Shown: positions 28,995 to 37,872 of the stretch, one piece after another
Position numbering within the stretch: the stretch's first letter is position 1
How the letters are laid out: the number at the start of each line of letters is the position of its first letter
Origin: Schizochytrium sp. CCTCC M209059
Taxonomy: Eukaryota > Sar > Bigyra > Thraustochytrida > Thraustochytriidae
Assembly (NCBI GenBank): GCA_000818945.1
Contig: KN805390.1
Location: forward strand, 425,935 to 489,934
Length of the DNA: 64,000 bases
Direction: 5' to 3'
Translations under genes and position numbers: made by a program
The notes under the pieces: generated by a model
What the model was told of the DNA's origin: nothing
The model's input: only the letters and a program-made list of their open reading frames with translations
Databases searched by the model: none

Positions 28995-30905
28995 CTAAGG
29001 GTGACAGCAAGCCTCTCCGCAAATGCAAGAAGGCTCGGGAAGAATAGCCGAAGCCGGCGGCTCTTTGCGATAAAAATAGGCAACGGCAATGATGCAGTAC
29101 GAAATGATGAGCATAATGCCTTCCAGCCATGTGCTGGTACCCTGGCGGACCGTAGAGGTGACAACAAGAACGCTGACAACGAGCACAACCGTCTCAAAGG
29201 GGTGGAAGTCGAGCGTGAGCGGCTTGTCAACGATCCAGCCAACAACGCAGAGCGCGGGCACGACGCAGAGGGCGATTTGTACCGACGAACCCAGGGCAAC
29301 GCCCAGGGCAAGGTCCATTTTACCTTTGATCGCCACTGTGATTGCTGTGGCGTGCTCTGCGGCATTACCAATGATGGGAAGGAGGATGAGACCAATAAAC
29401 ACCTCGCTAAGTCCCCAGGAGACGGAAACCTCCTCGATTGAACCCACGAGAAGCTCTGAGCAGATTGCGACGAGCACGGTCGTTACGCCGAGCATGAAGA
29501 CGGCGCCCCGGAGAGTCATAGTCGCCTCCTCGGGGTCCTGCTCGCCTTCAAGCTCCGAGAGAACAGACTGCGCCATCTCCGCTTGGGTTTGGAGCACGTC
29601 GCCCCCGAACGAGCGAGGCAGACTGACCGGAGAGGTCGGCGAATTCTGCAAAGATGCGTGGTCCTCGTGCATGGGCAGAACCTTGCCATTCTTGTTTCCA
29701 TCTTCATTGTGCACAGCAGCACCCTGCGCGCCGTCGTCGTCAACGTAGCCTTGGTCATCGTCATCGTCATTTTCATCGCCATCGCCGACAGCACCATGCG
29801 CGACGTCCATGAGGTGGGTGTGGGTCTTTAGCTGAAAGACGAGAAGCATGCCATAGAGAAAGAAAAGCATGAGAGCCGTGACGTGTGAGATGGTGACAAT
29901 GCTATCGACTTGGCAGGGCACAAGGCAGTCGCTGCGAACCGTGGAGCTAAAGGCGGCAGGGATGCTGAGCCCAAGCACGGCCATGAGCAAGAGGCTACTG
30001 TCAATGGCAGCGATGTGCGCGTTGAAGTGCTGCTCGCTGTGGTAGAGGCCGCCAAAGAGGAAGCAGCAGCCTGTGACAAGAAGCTCATTGCTGAGCACGG
30101 AGCCGAGAAGCGAGACCTGGACCACGCGAAGTAAGCCCTTTCGAATGGCAAAGATGGAAATGATGAGCTCGGTGGCGTTTCCCAGCGTGGCGTTCAGCAG
30201 CCCCCCGATCGTGTCATTCGTGTACAGCGCAACCTCTTCTGTGAAGTCACCGAGGAGCTGGGCAAGAGGTAAGATTGCAAAGAAGTTCAAGAGAAAGATG
30301 GCTTGGTTGCCCCAGTCCAGAGCGGCGGCCAGCACGCCAAAGGGAATGCAAAGCAAGAAGATGCAAACCTTGTTGCCCAAAACAAAGTCGCGCGCCGCAT
30401 TGAAGTCCGAGTGCATGGTTTTACTGTCCATTTTACCATTGACCAAGTTGTTGTTGCTGGCTGAAAAGCTGTTATCCCTTGGACCACCTTCCGAGGACTG
30501 GATGCTGCCATAGCTGGAAAATCCTTTGCTCCCTGCGGCAAAGTGCTGTCGCGGGTCCAAGATGGGCTGCTCTTGAAGCGTGGACCCGAGCTTCTCGCGA
30601 CGCGCCCGCAGACGAACGTTGAGAAGTCCCTTGAATTTGAGCGCGCCAAAGAGTCCAGCAGAGTGCGACCGAGCGCCTTGCGGGTCGAGCATGGCGATTT
30701 GCGAAGATATCGTTGAATTCATTGCTGGCAGCGATGGTCGTCGTGCTTGCCGCGCATTGTGCGACGGCGGAGCTGTGTACGAGTTCGATCGCGGGAAGGA
30801 GGCCAGCCGACGCGTTGGCCCTGCGTTGCGCTCCTCCCCGAAGCTGCCGCCAATCTGTGCGGTGCTCCCCGCGTCCGCAAAGTTGACCTCGCGTTTGTCG
30901 CTCAT
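28995..30905 (-). CDS. Vacuolar Ca2+/H+ exchanger (CAX family)
   Basis: A 636-residue protein with a long Ser/Arg-rich N-terminal cytosolic region (1-175) and about 11 membrane helices. Two cation-exchanger repeats are clear: LGNATELIISIFAIRKGLLR with VVQVSLLGSVLSNELLVTG (241-279), and LPIIGNAAEHATAITVAIKG with MDLALGVALGSSVQIALC (508-547). The GNAxE glutamates (Glu246, Glu516) bind the transported cation. The acidic loop between the halves (about 372-400, Asp-rich) is typical of CAX. The family drives Ca2+ or Mn2+ into vacuoles against the proton gradient made by the V-ATPase. The extended N-terminus resembles the autoinhibitory regions of plant CAX. The C-terminus carries an odd Cys-rich end (CICGEACCHP). 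The ATG at 30905 follows ACC. Confidence 0.92.
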   Translation of the reverse strand: MSDKREVNFADAGSTAQIGGSFGEERNAGPTRRLASFPRSNSYTAPPSHNARQARRPSLPAMNSTISSQIAMLDPQGARSHSAGLFGALKFKGLLNVRLRARREKLGSTLQEQPILDPRQHFAAGSKGFSSYGSIQSSEGGPRDNSFSASNNNLVNGKMDSKTMHSDFNAARDFVLGNKVCIFLLCIPFGVLAAALDWGNQAIFLLNFFAILPLAQLLGDFTEEVALYTNDTIGGLLNATLGNATELIISIFAIRKGLLRVVQVSLLGSVLSNELLVTGCCFLFGGLYHSEQHFNAHIAAIDSSLLLMAVLGLSIPAAFSSTVRSDCLVPCQVDSIVTISHVTALMLFFLYGMLLVFQLKTHTHLMDVAHGAVGDGDENDDDDDQGYVDDDGAQGAAVHNEDGNKNGKVLPMHEDHASLQNSPTSPVSLPRSFGGDVLQTQAEMAQSVLSELEGEQDPEEATMTLRGAVFMLGVTTVLVAICSELLVGSIEEVSVSWGLSEVFIGLILLPIIGNAAEHATAITVAIKGKMDLALGVALGSSVQIALCVVPALCVVGWIVDKPLTLDFHPFETVVLVVSVLVVTSTVRQGTSTWLEGIMLIISYCIIAVAYFYRKEPPASAILPEPSCICGEACCHP

Positions 30906-31065
30906 GGTCTCTTTCAACGTTATCGCCAACACCACCAGTGCGTGCTATGCGACAGGCGAGTCCGAACTCGGCCTTTGCGCGCCGGACAGACCTTGCGCCC
31001 AGCCGCGAGCCGTCTTCGGCGGGTCCCAGGCCGTTGACTGTCCGGGCGCACGGCTAGCTAGGCAA

Positions 31066-31068
<3 letters not shown>

Positions 31069-31101
<33 letters not shown>
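31069..31101 (+). repeat. (CTG)11 microsatellite
   Basis: Eleven uninterrupted CTG units lie about 165 bases upstream of the CAX start codon, in its probable 5' UTR or promoter. They read CAG on the CAX-coding strand. Confidence 0.85.
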
Positions 31102-31104
<3 letters not shown>

Positions 31105-31965
31105 CTCCTAGGCTACTTGTATATACGTACGTAGTACATACCGTTTCCAGCATTTGGATTCCACGTTTTTTTGTTGTTTTTTTCCATTCCTCACAATTCC
31201 TTCCTGCTAGATGGGACGCCCTGACATCTGTACCGCGATACGACGACCCTTGCCAGTCAGCCAGATCGTGACGGTCCTTGGTGCTGGTGCTGTTGCTGCT
31301 GCTGCTGGAGCAGGTGCGACAGGGCGCGATTGCGAGCTGTCGGCGTTGTTCCCATTGCTCCTTTTTACCGCAATCTGCGAGCTGGATGTCTTGTCTTGAC
31401 ACTCACTCCCATTACATTTTGCGCTGGGTAGCTCGCTCCGTCGAGAACCATCTGCGCTGCGGTAGCATGCCGCAACTCATAGACTGCACGCGCCTGCTTT
31501 CTTTCCCCTTGCCGTTGCTTGCCTGTTTGCTCACTGGAGTGCGTGCACGGGGTCGCGACCCCGGCAGCCGAGCGCGAGCGCTCCTCTTCGTCTGATGCAA
31601 ATGCCGGGTCCCCAAGAACTCCTCGATACAGACAGAACGAAACTCTGCACAAGCCAAGCACAATCGACCCGGCGATCGCAGTCGCAGTCTGCCGCTGCGG
31701 TTCTAGCGCCGCAGCTTTGTGGCCAGCTGCAGCTCGCAGACGCTATCTCTCTCTCTCTCTCCCCAGCCAGCCACAGCAGCTACCTCGAAGCGAGCTAGCG
31801 TTCGCCCCGTGGCGAGTCACAGACTCCGCCTCTTGGTTCGCGTGCACGCCGATCGATGCCCTGCAGAACTGCGGCGCGTTCATCGCGGCCTGCGTCTGCG
31901 TCTACAACTAACTTCTTCTCCACCACAGTCATCACCTTCATCAACACCATCATCATTATTATCAT

Positions 31966-32498
<533 letters not shown>

Positions 32499-32565
32499 CC
32501 TTGATCTTCTTCATCATCATCATGATCATCATTTTCATCATCATCTTCATCATGATCATCATGAT

Positions 32566-32574
<9 letters not shown>

Positions 32575-32607
<33 letters not shown>
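32575..32607 (+). repeat. (CAG)11 secondary tract
   Basis: Eleven CAG units are separated from the 174-unit tract by 78 bases of CAT/GATCAT-rich triplets, in the same triplet register. This suggests the whole block 31943-32607 expanded as triplets. Confidence 0.95.
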
Positions 32608-32610
<3 letters not shown>

Positions 32611-33196
32611 GTCGCACTGGGTCAGCGCTTGGATGCACGTTCAGGGCGCGGCCTCGAGCTTTCAGAACTCGCGAGCAGCAGCACCTCCGTCAATTCGCGG
32701 CGCGGTGGATGTGATGTGGCCATCGAACCCGCGCTCGCGGCCGTCCTTTCGGTCGGACGCAGCGGCATTGGCTGCTTTGCTTTGCGGCGCCTCGCCGTTC
32801 ACGCCCAGCGCGAAGGGAGCGTTTATCGCCCTGCGAAGCTCTGGCGCGTCGTGTCAGCTCCGCCGAGCTGAAGCGGCGCGGCGAAGGGGACCGGCAGCAG
32901 GCAGTGCCCGGACGGACTCCCGGCGCAGAGCAGAGCGGCGCGAGGCGACGCAGCGGCAGCGGCGAGCAGAGCAGAGCAGAGCAGAGACGAGCAGAGACGA
33001 GCAGAGCAGAGACGACGAGCAGACCCCGTTCGCGCGGACCTGGACCTGGACCTGGAGGTGGAGCCCGCTGCTGTGCAGGGACGCTTTGACGCTGCGACAC
33101 TTGACGCAGAACCTGCGACGGAGGACGGGGACGGCGAGCGAGCAAGCGAGCGAGCGAGCGAGGAGCAGGAGGGGAGAAAAAGAAGGAGCGGAGAGG

Positions 33197-34108
33197 ATGG
33201 CGGCCGTGAAGCACGACAACAAGTACTATGCCACGTGCATGATGGGCGGCGTCATCGCGTGCGGGACGACGCACACCTCGCTGGTGCCCCTGGATATTGC
33301 CAAGATCTCGATGCAGAGCGACCCGAAGCGGTACAAGAACCTGACGCAGTCGATGCGCACGATCCACACTGCCGAGGGCATCGCCGGACTGACCAAGGGA
33401 TGGTTGCCGACGATGATCGGGTACTCGCTGCAGGGCTGCTTCAAGTTCGGACTCAACGAGGTCTTCAAGGACTACTACGCGTCGCTGCTCGGCGAGGAAA
33501 ACGCGCACAAGTACAGAGGCATCATGTGGACGGCAGCCGCGGCCAGCGCCGAGTTCTGCGCAGATATTGCTCTCTGCCCGCTCGAGATGATCAAGGTCAA
33601 GGTGCAGATCTCGGAGCCAGGCACTTTCCCCACGGGCTTTATGGCCGCGGCTTCGGCCATGATGAAGGATAAAACGACGCGCTTCCCTTTTGGCAGCCTC
33701 GTGCCGCTCTGGTCACGCCAGGTGCCGTACACGATGGCCAAGTTTGTTGGCTTCGAGTTTGTCGCCGAGCAGCTCTACTCCAAGGTCTTCACCAAGCCGC
33801 GTGACCAGTACACGTCTACACAGCAGCTGGGCGTAACATTTCTCTCGGGCTACCTTGCTGGTATTTTCTGCGCGATCGTCTCGCAGCCTGCCGACAACCT
33901 TGTGTCGCAGATGGGCAAGGTCGAAAACGCGGGCAAGGGTTTTGGCCAGATGGCGCGCGAAGTTGGCATCTCGAACCTCTTCATGTCCGGCCTGGGCACC
34001 CGCATTGTCATGATTGGTACTCTCACCGGTCTCCAGTTCTACATTTACGATCAGTTCCGCGTCTACGCTGGCCTCGGCACGAGCGGTGGCGGCAACTCCA
34101 AGAAGTAA
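33197..34108 (+). CDS. Mitochondrial phosphate carrier
   Basis: A 303-residue mitochondrial carrier of three repeats. The signature positions read PLDIAK (repeat 1), PLEMIK (repeat 2) and PADNLV (repeat 3). The third lacks the final basic residue exactly as phosphate carriers do (PADSVV in animals). Other conserved pieces are TKGWLPTMIGYSLQGCFKFG in repeat 1 and PLWSRQVPYTMAKF. The protein imports phosphate with protons across the inner membrane for ATP synthesis. The ATG at 33197 gives a normal N-terminus (MAAVKHDNKYYATCMMGG). The same frame stays open upstream for 447 codons through the CAG tract, but that extension is Ser-homopolymer and Arg-rich spacer and is not expected to be translated. 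Codon bias is strong, consistent with high expression. Confidence 0.96.
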   Translation: MAAVKHDNKYYATCMMGGVIACGTTHTSLVPLDIAKISMQSDPKRYKNLTQSMRTIHTAEGIAGLTKGWLPTMIGYSLQGCFKFGLNEVFKDYYASLLGEENAHKYRGIMWTAAAASAEFCADIALCPLEMIKVKVQISEPGTFPTGFMAAASAMMKDKTTRFPFGSLVPLWSRQVPYTMAKFVGFEFVAEQLYSKVFTKPRDQYTSTQQLGVTFLSGYLAGIFCAIVSQPADNLVSQMGKVENAGKGFGQMAREVGISNLFMSGLGTRIVMIGTLTGLQFYIYDQFRVYAGLGTSGGGNSKK

Positions 34109-34202
34109 GGCCTCTTCACGCAACCATTTCCAAACCGTGTTTAGAGCCCTTGAAAAGAATACATGTGAAAAACTATGACGCAATTCAATCCTCTGCATAC
34201 TG

Positions 34203-34246
<44 letters not shown>

Positions 34247-34808
34247 CAAACGCATCGCCCAAAAGTCAATGTGCATCTCCGGACCATCAGCTCTGTCTGG
34301 ATTATTGCAGTAGTTGATTGGGTCGCCCCCCTTTCGCCACTCACGAAGCCCCTGCAAGCCGAGGTGGGCGCCCCTCCATTCGAGCCCTCCATACCCGAAA
34401 CGGTGTGCGTGCTGCCTCCGCCCTTGTTACCGGCTTGGGCGAAATAACCGTCCACCTGTTGCTTGCTTACTTACTTGCTTGCTTGCTTGCCCAATCGCGT
34501 CAGCACAGAGACGAGGCGGCGTCAACCCACCTGACCCGCGCACACTCGCAAACTCCAAAGACGCTCGCCCGCGCCGCGCTGCACAGCTCGCGAAGAAGCG
34601 GCGAGGAGTGAGAACCGCCGCCGCTGGCTAGCTAGGTCTGGAAGCGCGACCCATCGTGGTTCGCTTTCCCGAGCAAGAACCCGAGCAACACACCGTCGGC
34701 CGAGAAAAGCAGGAGGCCCAAGCGCTCAAACTACTTTCTGCTGCTCACCCTCCTCGTTCGACGCAAGAAGGGACGAAGCCCGACGCGCGAGAGGATCGGC
34801 GAGCAAAG
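34109..34808. other. Spacer between the phosphate carrier and RF-repeat protein
   Basis: This contains the phosphate-carrier 3' UTR, a TTGC tetranucleotide array at about 34205-34246, a shorter TTGC/TTAC array at about 34461-34491, and the 5' UTR of the next gene. No gene is supported. Confidence 0.5.
34205..34246. repeat. (TTGC)n tetranucleotide array
   Basis: About ten TTGC units follow the phosphate-carrier gene. The same tetranucleotide recurs at 9770-9786, 28790-28845, 34461-34491 and (as CAAG/GCAA) 45529-45552, always in spacers. Confidence 0.85.
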
Positions 34809-35768
34809 ATGTTCTCCAAGGCGTCACGCTTTGAGGCGCCGAAGCAGAAGCGCAGAACGAAGAAAAAGGATGCCGAGAACTCCCCCGCGAACTTCATGAT
34901 GGGAACGCCATCACGGTATATGGCACGCATGTACCGTGAGAGCGAGAGCAACCTTCCATCGTACATGCTGGAAACGAGCGCAAGCAGCGCGAAAAAGCAC
35001 ACAAATCGTAATAATGACGATGGAGAGGAGTTGCTCCCGACGCAAGAGGAGCTCACGCCGCTACCTGAGTTTGGCAAAGATGCGCGCGGCAGTTCCCAAA
35101 TGAAGCGCGGCAAGCATGGCCGCTTCAGCATGGCTGGGTCATACTTTACACAACCCCGCGGAACGCATTCGGACGCTTGCGGTCTAAGTCACGATGAAAA
35201 GACCGGCAACAGTTATGGCAATTCCCCGGGAGGTTATGTCCCAAATATGACCAAAAACCGAACCGAGCGCTTTGGCAAGGACTCGTACCTCAAGTCTCTT
35301 TTCGAAGAAGGGCCGACCAACTTTTATGATCGCCCTGCAGACAACAAATGGCAGCGCTGGGAACCAACAACGGGGACGAGCGCTTTTAAAAGTCGCTCTG
35401 GTAAAGACCGCTCACAATGGGTGAAGGACTTGACCTACCTTCGCGACAAAGAGCTTGCAGAGTGCGAAGGGCCGCGCCAGCAAGGCATTTCCAAGAACAG
35501 CGATTTTGAACGCAACGAGGAAGTCGTACCGTCTTCTATGTTTAAGAGCTCGCAAGCGCGCTTCGCGGCCCCTGTGGAGCAGGAGCCTGGTCAGTCCCAG
35601 CTCGGACTTGATCCTCCCGAGCGTGACGAGGATGCACCCGTCAAGTCCTCTGTAATCTACAGGCGACCCAAACACAGTCGCTTCTCTGAGATTGGGTCCA
35701 TGTACAACCCGCGCCTGGACTGCAAGCAGCCCGTCCCAGGTCTTGTCGATCCGTCCGCTGACAAATAA
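34809..35768 (+). CDS. Uncharacterised basic protein with RF-centred repeats, possible microtubule-associated protein
   Basis: A 319-residue hydrophilic protein that I cannot assign to a family. Five short motifs share a core of two to four polar residues then Arg-Phe: KASRFEAP (4-11), KHGRFSMAGSYF (102-113), NRTERFGKDSY (150-160), SSQARFAAP (247-255) and PKHSRFSEIGSMYNP (287-301). Two of them continue with a G-S-Y/M-Y/F step. The layout recalls axonemal inner-microtubule and PG-rich repeat proteins, but no canonical PGPGxY is present (the nearest is SPGGY at 139-143). There is no membrane helix. The ATG at 34809 is the first in frame. The frame runs 51 codons further upstream without an ATG. 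Confidence 0.6.
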   Translation: MFSKASRFEAPKQKRRTKKKDAENSPANFMMGTPSRYMARMYRESESNLPSYMLETSASSAKKHTNRNNDDGEELLPTQEELTPLPEFGKDARGSSQMKRGKHGRFSMAGSYFTQPRGTHSDACGLSHDEKTGNSYGNSPGGYVPNMTKNRTERFGKDSYLKSLFEEGPTNFYDRPADNKWQRWEPTTGTSAFKSRSGKDRSQWVKDLTYLRDKELAECEGPRQQGISKNSDFERNEEVVPSSMFKSSQARFAAPVEQEPGQSQLGLDPPERDEDAPVKSSVIYRRPKHSRFSEIGSMYNPRLDCKQPVPGLVDPSADK

Positions 35769-36141
35769 TTTTTTTTTTTGGGGGGTTCGATGATCATCTA
35801 CTCCAGAGACGTGCGTCGCAGGCCCGCGAGTCACACCACACCAGGGCGCTTTGGTTGCGTGTGGCTTTGTATTGTCCTTCTTCACCTCGCACTCTAAAAT
35901 AACGCATTTTGTCGTAACTTTGTCGACGTTCCGAGCGGGATCTCAACCTCGACGCAAGCAACTCTCTGACCCACGGTATTGCACGCATGCTCGAATGCAG
36001 TCGAGATCCTCATTCTCGTCCTTTGTTCGTCGTTCGAGTCGGAGCCAAGCTTTCCACGTTACGATCGATACCCAGGTGACCCAAGAAGTTGCTCCGCCGC
36101 TCACACAGTTCCTGTTCGAAGCGAGTTCGTGCCGGCAGGAG

Positions 36142-37195
36142 ATGCCGTACCAGCTGCACGCGAAGCTGCGCAGGTCGTACGCGCCGGCGCCGCTGACGGT
36201 GGCGGTCGTGCTGCTGGCCCTGCTCGTGCTGCTGAGCCTGGCCTGGCCCGGCGCCGACCGAGGCGGGCCCGGGCAAGGAGGCGGCGGTGGCGACCCGGGC
36301 CAACTCCGTCTGGACGACGAGGACGTGCGCGACCGGGTCCAACTCGCCGCGCAGACTGGCAACGCAGACCTCGGCGCGCGCAGAGACCCGGGGGCGGCCA
36401 GGGGCGGAGCGAGCGAGGGCCGGGGCGCCGCTGCGGCGCGGAGCGCGAGCGCGTCGAGCGACATGGGGACCGCCGGGAGCAAGAGCTTCGGGCCGCCCGT
36501 GGTCATGGGCTCCGAGGCTCTCATGACGAAAAAGGGCCACGGGTCCTGCTCGCGCGGCGTGCAGGAGAAGCTGCGGTGGAATGTAGACCAGGCCAAGGCA
36601 GACAAGATCTGCTGCTTCAACCGTCACTATGCCGAGTACAGCAGCTACTTCACCGCGAGTGAGGTCACCTGGCTCAAAGAGGTGCCCCGAGACGCTCCCA
36701 CAGAGTATTACGACTCGGTCTTTGGCAAGCTCTGCTTCACGGCGCCCAAGGGTCGCAGCTTTGCCGAGTTTCTTGCGGAGAGTCGCAGTCATGGCTGGCC
36801 CTCCTTTCGCGATGAGGAGACGAGTAAGTTTTCCGCAAAACGTTACGACACAAATCAAAACAACAATCGACTAACTCTCCCGGTCCTGTACAGATTGGGA
36901 TGTGGTTCGCGTTCTTCCTGGCGGTGAAGCTGTCACCGTGGATGGAGTTCATCTCGGTCATAACATTCCTGACTCCAAAGGCAATAGAGTACGTTTCTTG
37001 TCTTGTCTTGTCGTATATGGGTTTGATTTTTGCAAGGATCAGTGTAGCACTCACTTTGCTCGGTTTCTCTTTTCCATTAATTATCACTCTCGATGAATTC
37101 AGTATTGCATCAACTTGGTTTGCGTCGCTGGATCGCCCGCGGCGGCCGAGGACAGCGCCAAGGAAGTTTCTCCAGATTCCGCCCAAGATGCGTAA
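36142..37195 (+). CDS. Membrane-anchored MsrB/SelR-like protein, three exons
   Basis: Exons are 36142..36823, 36894..36988 and 37103..37195. The introns are 70 and 114 bases, with GTAAGT and GTACGT donors and CCTGTACAG and GAATTCAG acceptors. Phases match and the product is 289 residues. One membrane helix at about 17-36 is followed by a Gly/Arg-rich linker to about 130. The conserved part has ADKICCFNRHYAEYSSYF, then KGRSFAEFLAESRSHGWPSF, NWDVVRVLPGGEAVTVDGVH, LGHNIPD and, only after joining exon 3, GNRYCINLVCVAG. GWPSF, HLGH-x2-PD and RYCIN are the core motifs of methionine-R-sulfoxide reductase (SelR). The Cys of RYCIN is the catalytic position. The two CxxC zinc pairs of classical MsrB are absent. 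The role is probably redox repair of methionine sulfoxide or a derived function on an endomembrane. Confidence 0.82.
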
Positions 37196-37872
37196 CATCG
37201 AATGCAAGTCAGATGTCATCACATCTTTGTCGCATGCTTGCTACATCTCACCTGCAATCGCGCATAACGCGCAGTAATCACCACTCTTATAAGAATGTCA
37301 ACTCCAAACAGATCTCTCTTTCTCGCATTCGTTGCTCGCTCTTGACGACCACCACCACAAACGATCACATTTCGTCCTCACGCAAAACATGCAAAACTAT
37401 CCCGTACCCATATATCCTCTCTCTTTCCTGCTTTTTCATCTTCTTCTTCTGCACGCAAATGCAAACGCAGCCAGCAGTGCGCGCGTCCACACTCTCGTGC
37501 CCGCATGCTGCTTTCGCGCAGCCACCTCCGTGCTCGGATCGATTGCCCGGCCCGAGTACCTCGTCAAGCTGGAATCCGCCGCGGCTCGCTTGGATCCTGG
37601 GCTTCACGGCTTCGGCGATTCCTTGAGGCAAGGCGAGGCAAGGCGAGGCAAGGCAGACCCGCGACCGAGGCGCCACGCAGGGCAGGCTCTCGCGCGGCGC
37701 GAGCGGCGCGGGGACGTAGCGCCCGCTCGCTCTGCCCGCCTCTTCGCAGCCGTCTCGCGCGCGATTTGCGGCGGCTGCTGCTGCCGCTGCATCGCAGGCA
37801 AGCAGGCACGGCAGCGAAGAAATTAAAATCTTGGCGAAACGAGCAGGTCCGGCACTCCCGCGGAGCTGCAGG
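37196..37872. other. Spacer upstream of the Spinster-like gene
   Basis: This contains the MsrB-like 3' UTR, a GAGGCAAGGC array at about 37625-37663 and GC-rich 5' UTR. No gene is supported. Confidence 0.5.

Noticed and set aside
35998..36141. Upstream ATG extension of the MsrB-like protein
   Set aside because: It would place 48 polar residues before the membrane helix. The ATG at 36142 gives a normal short cytosolic tail. It cannot be fully excluded.
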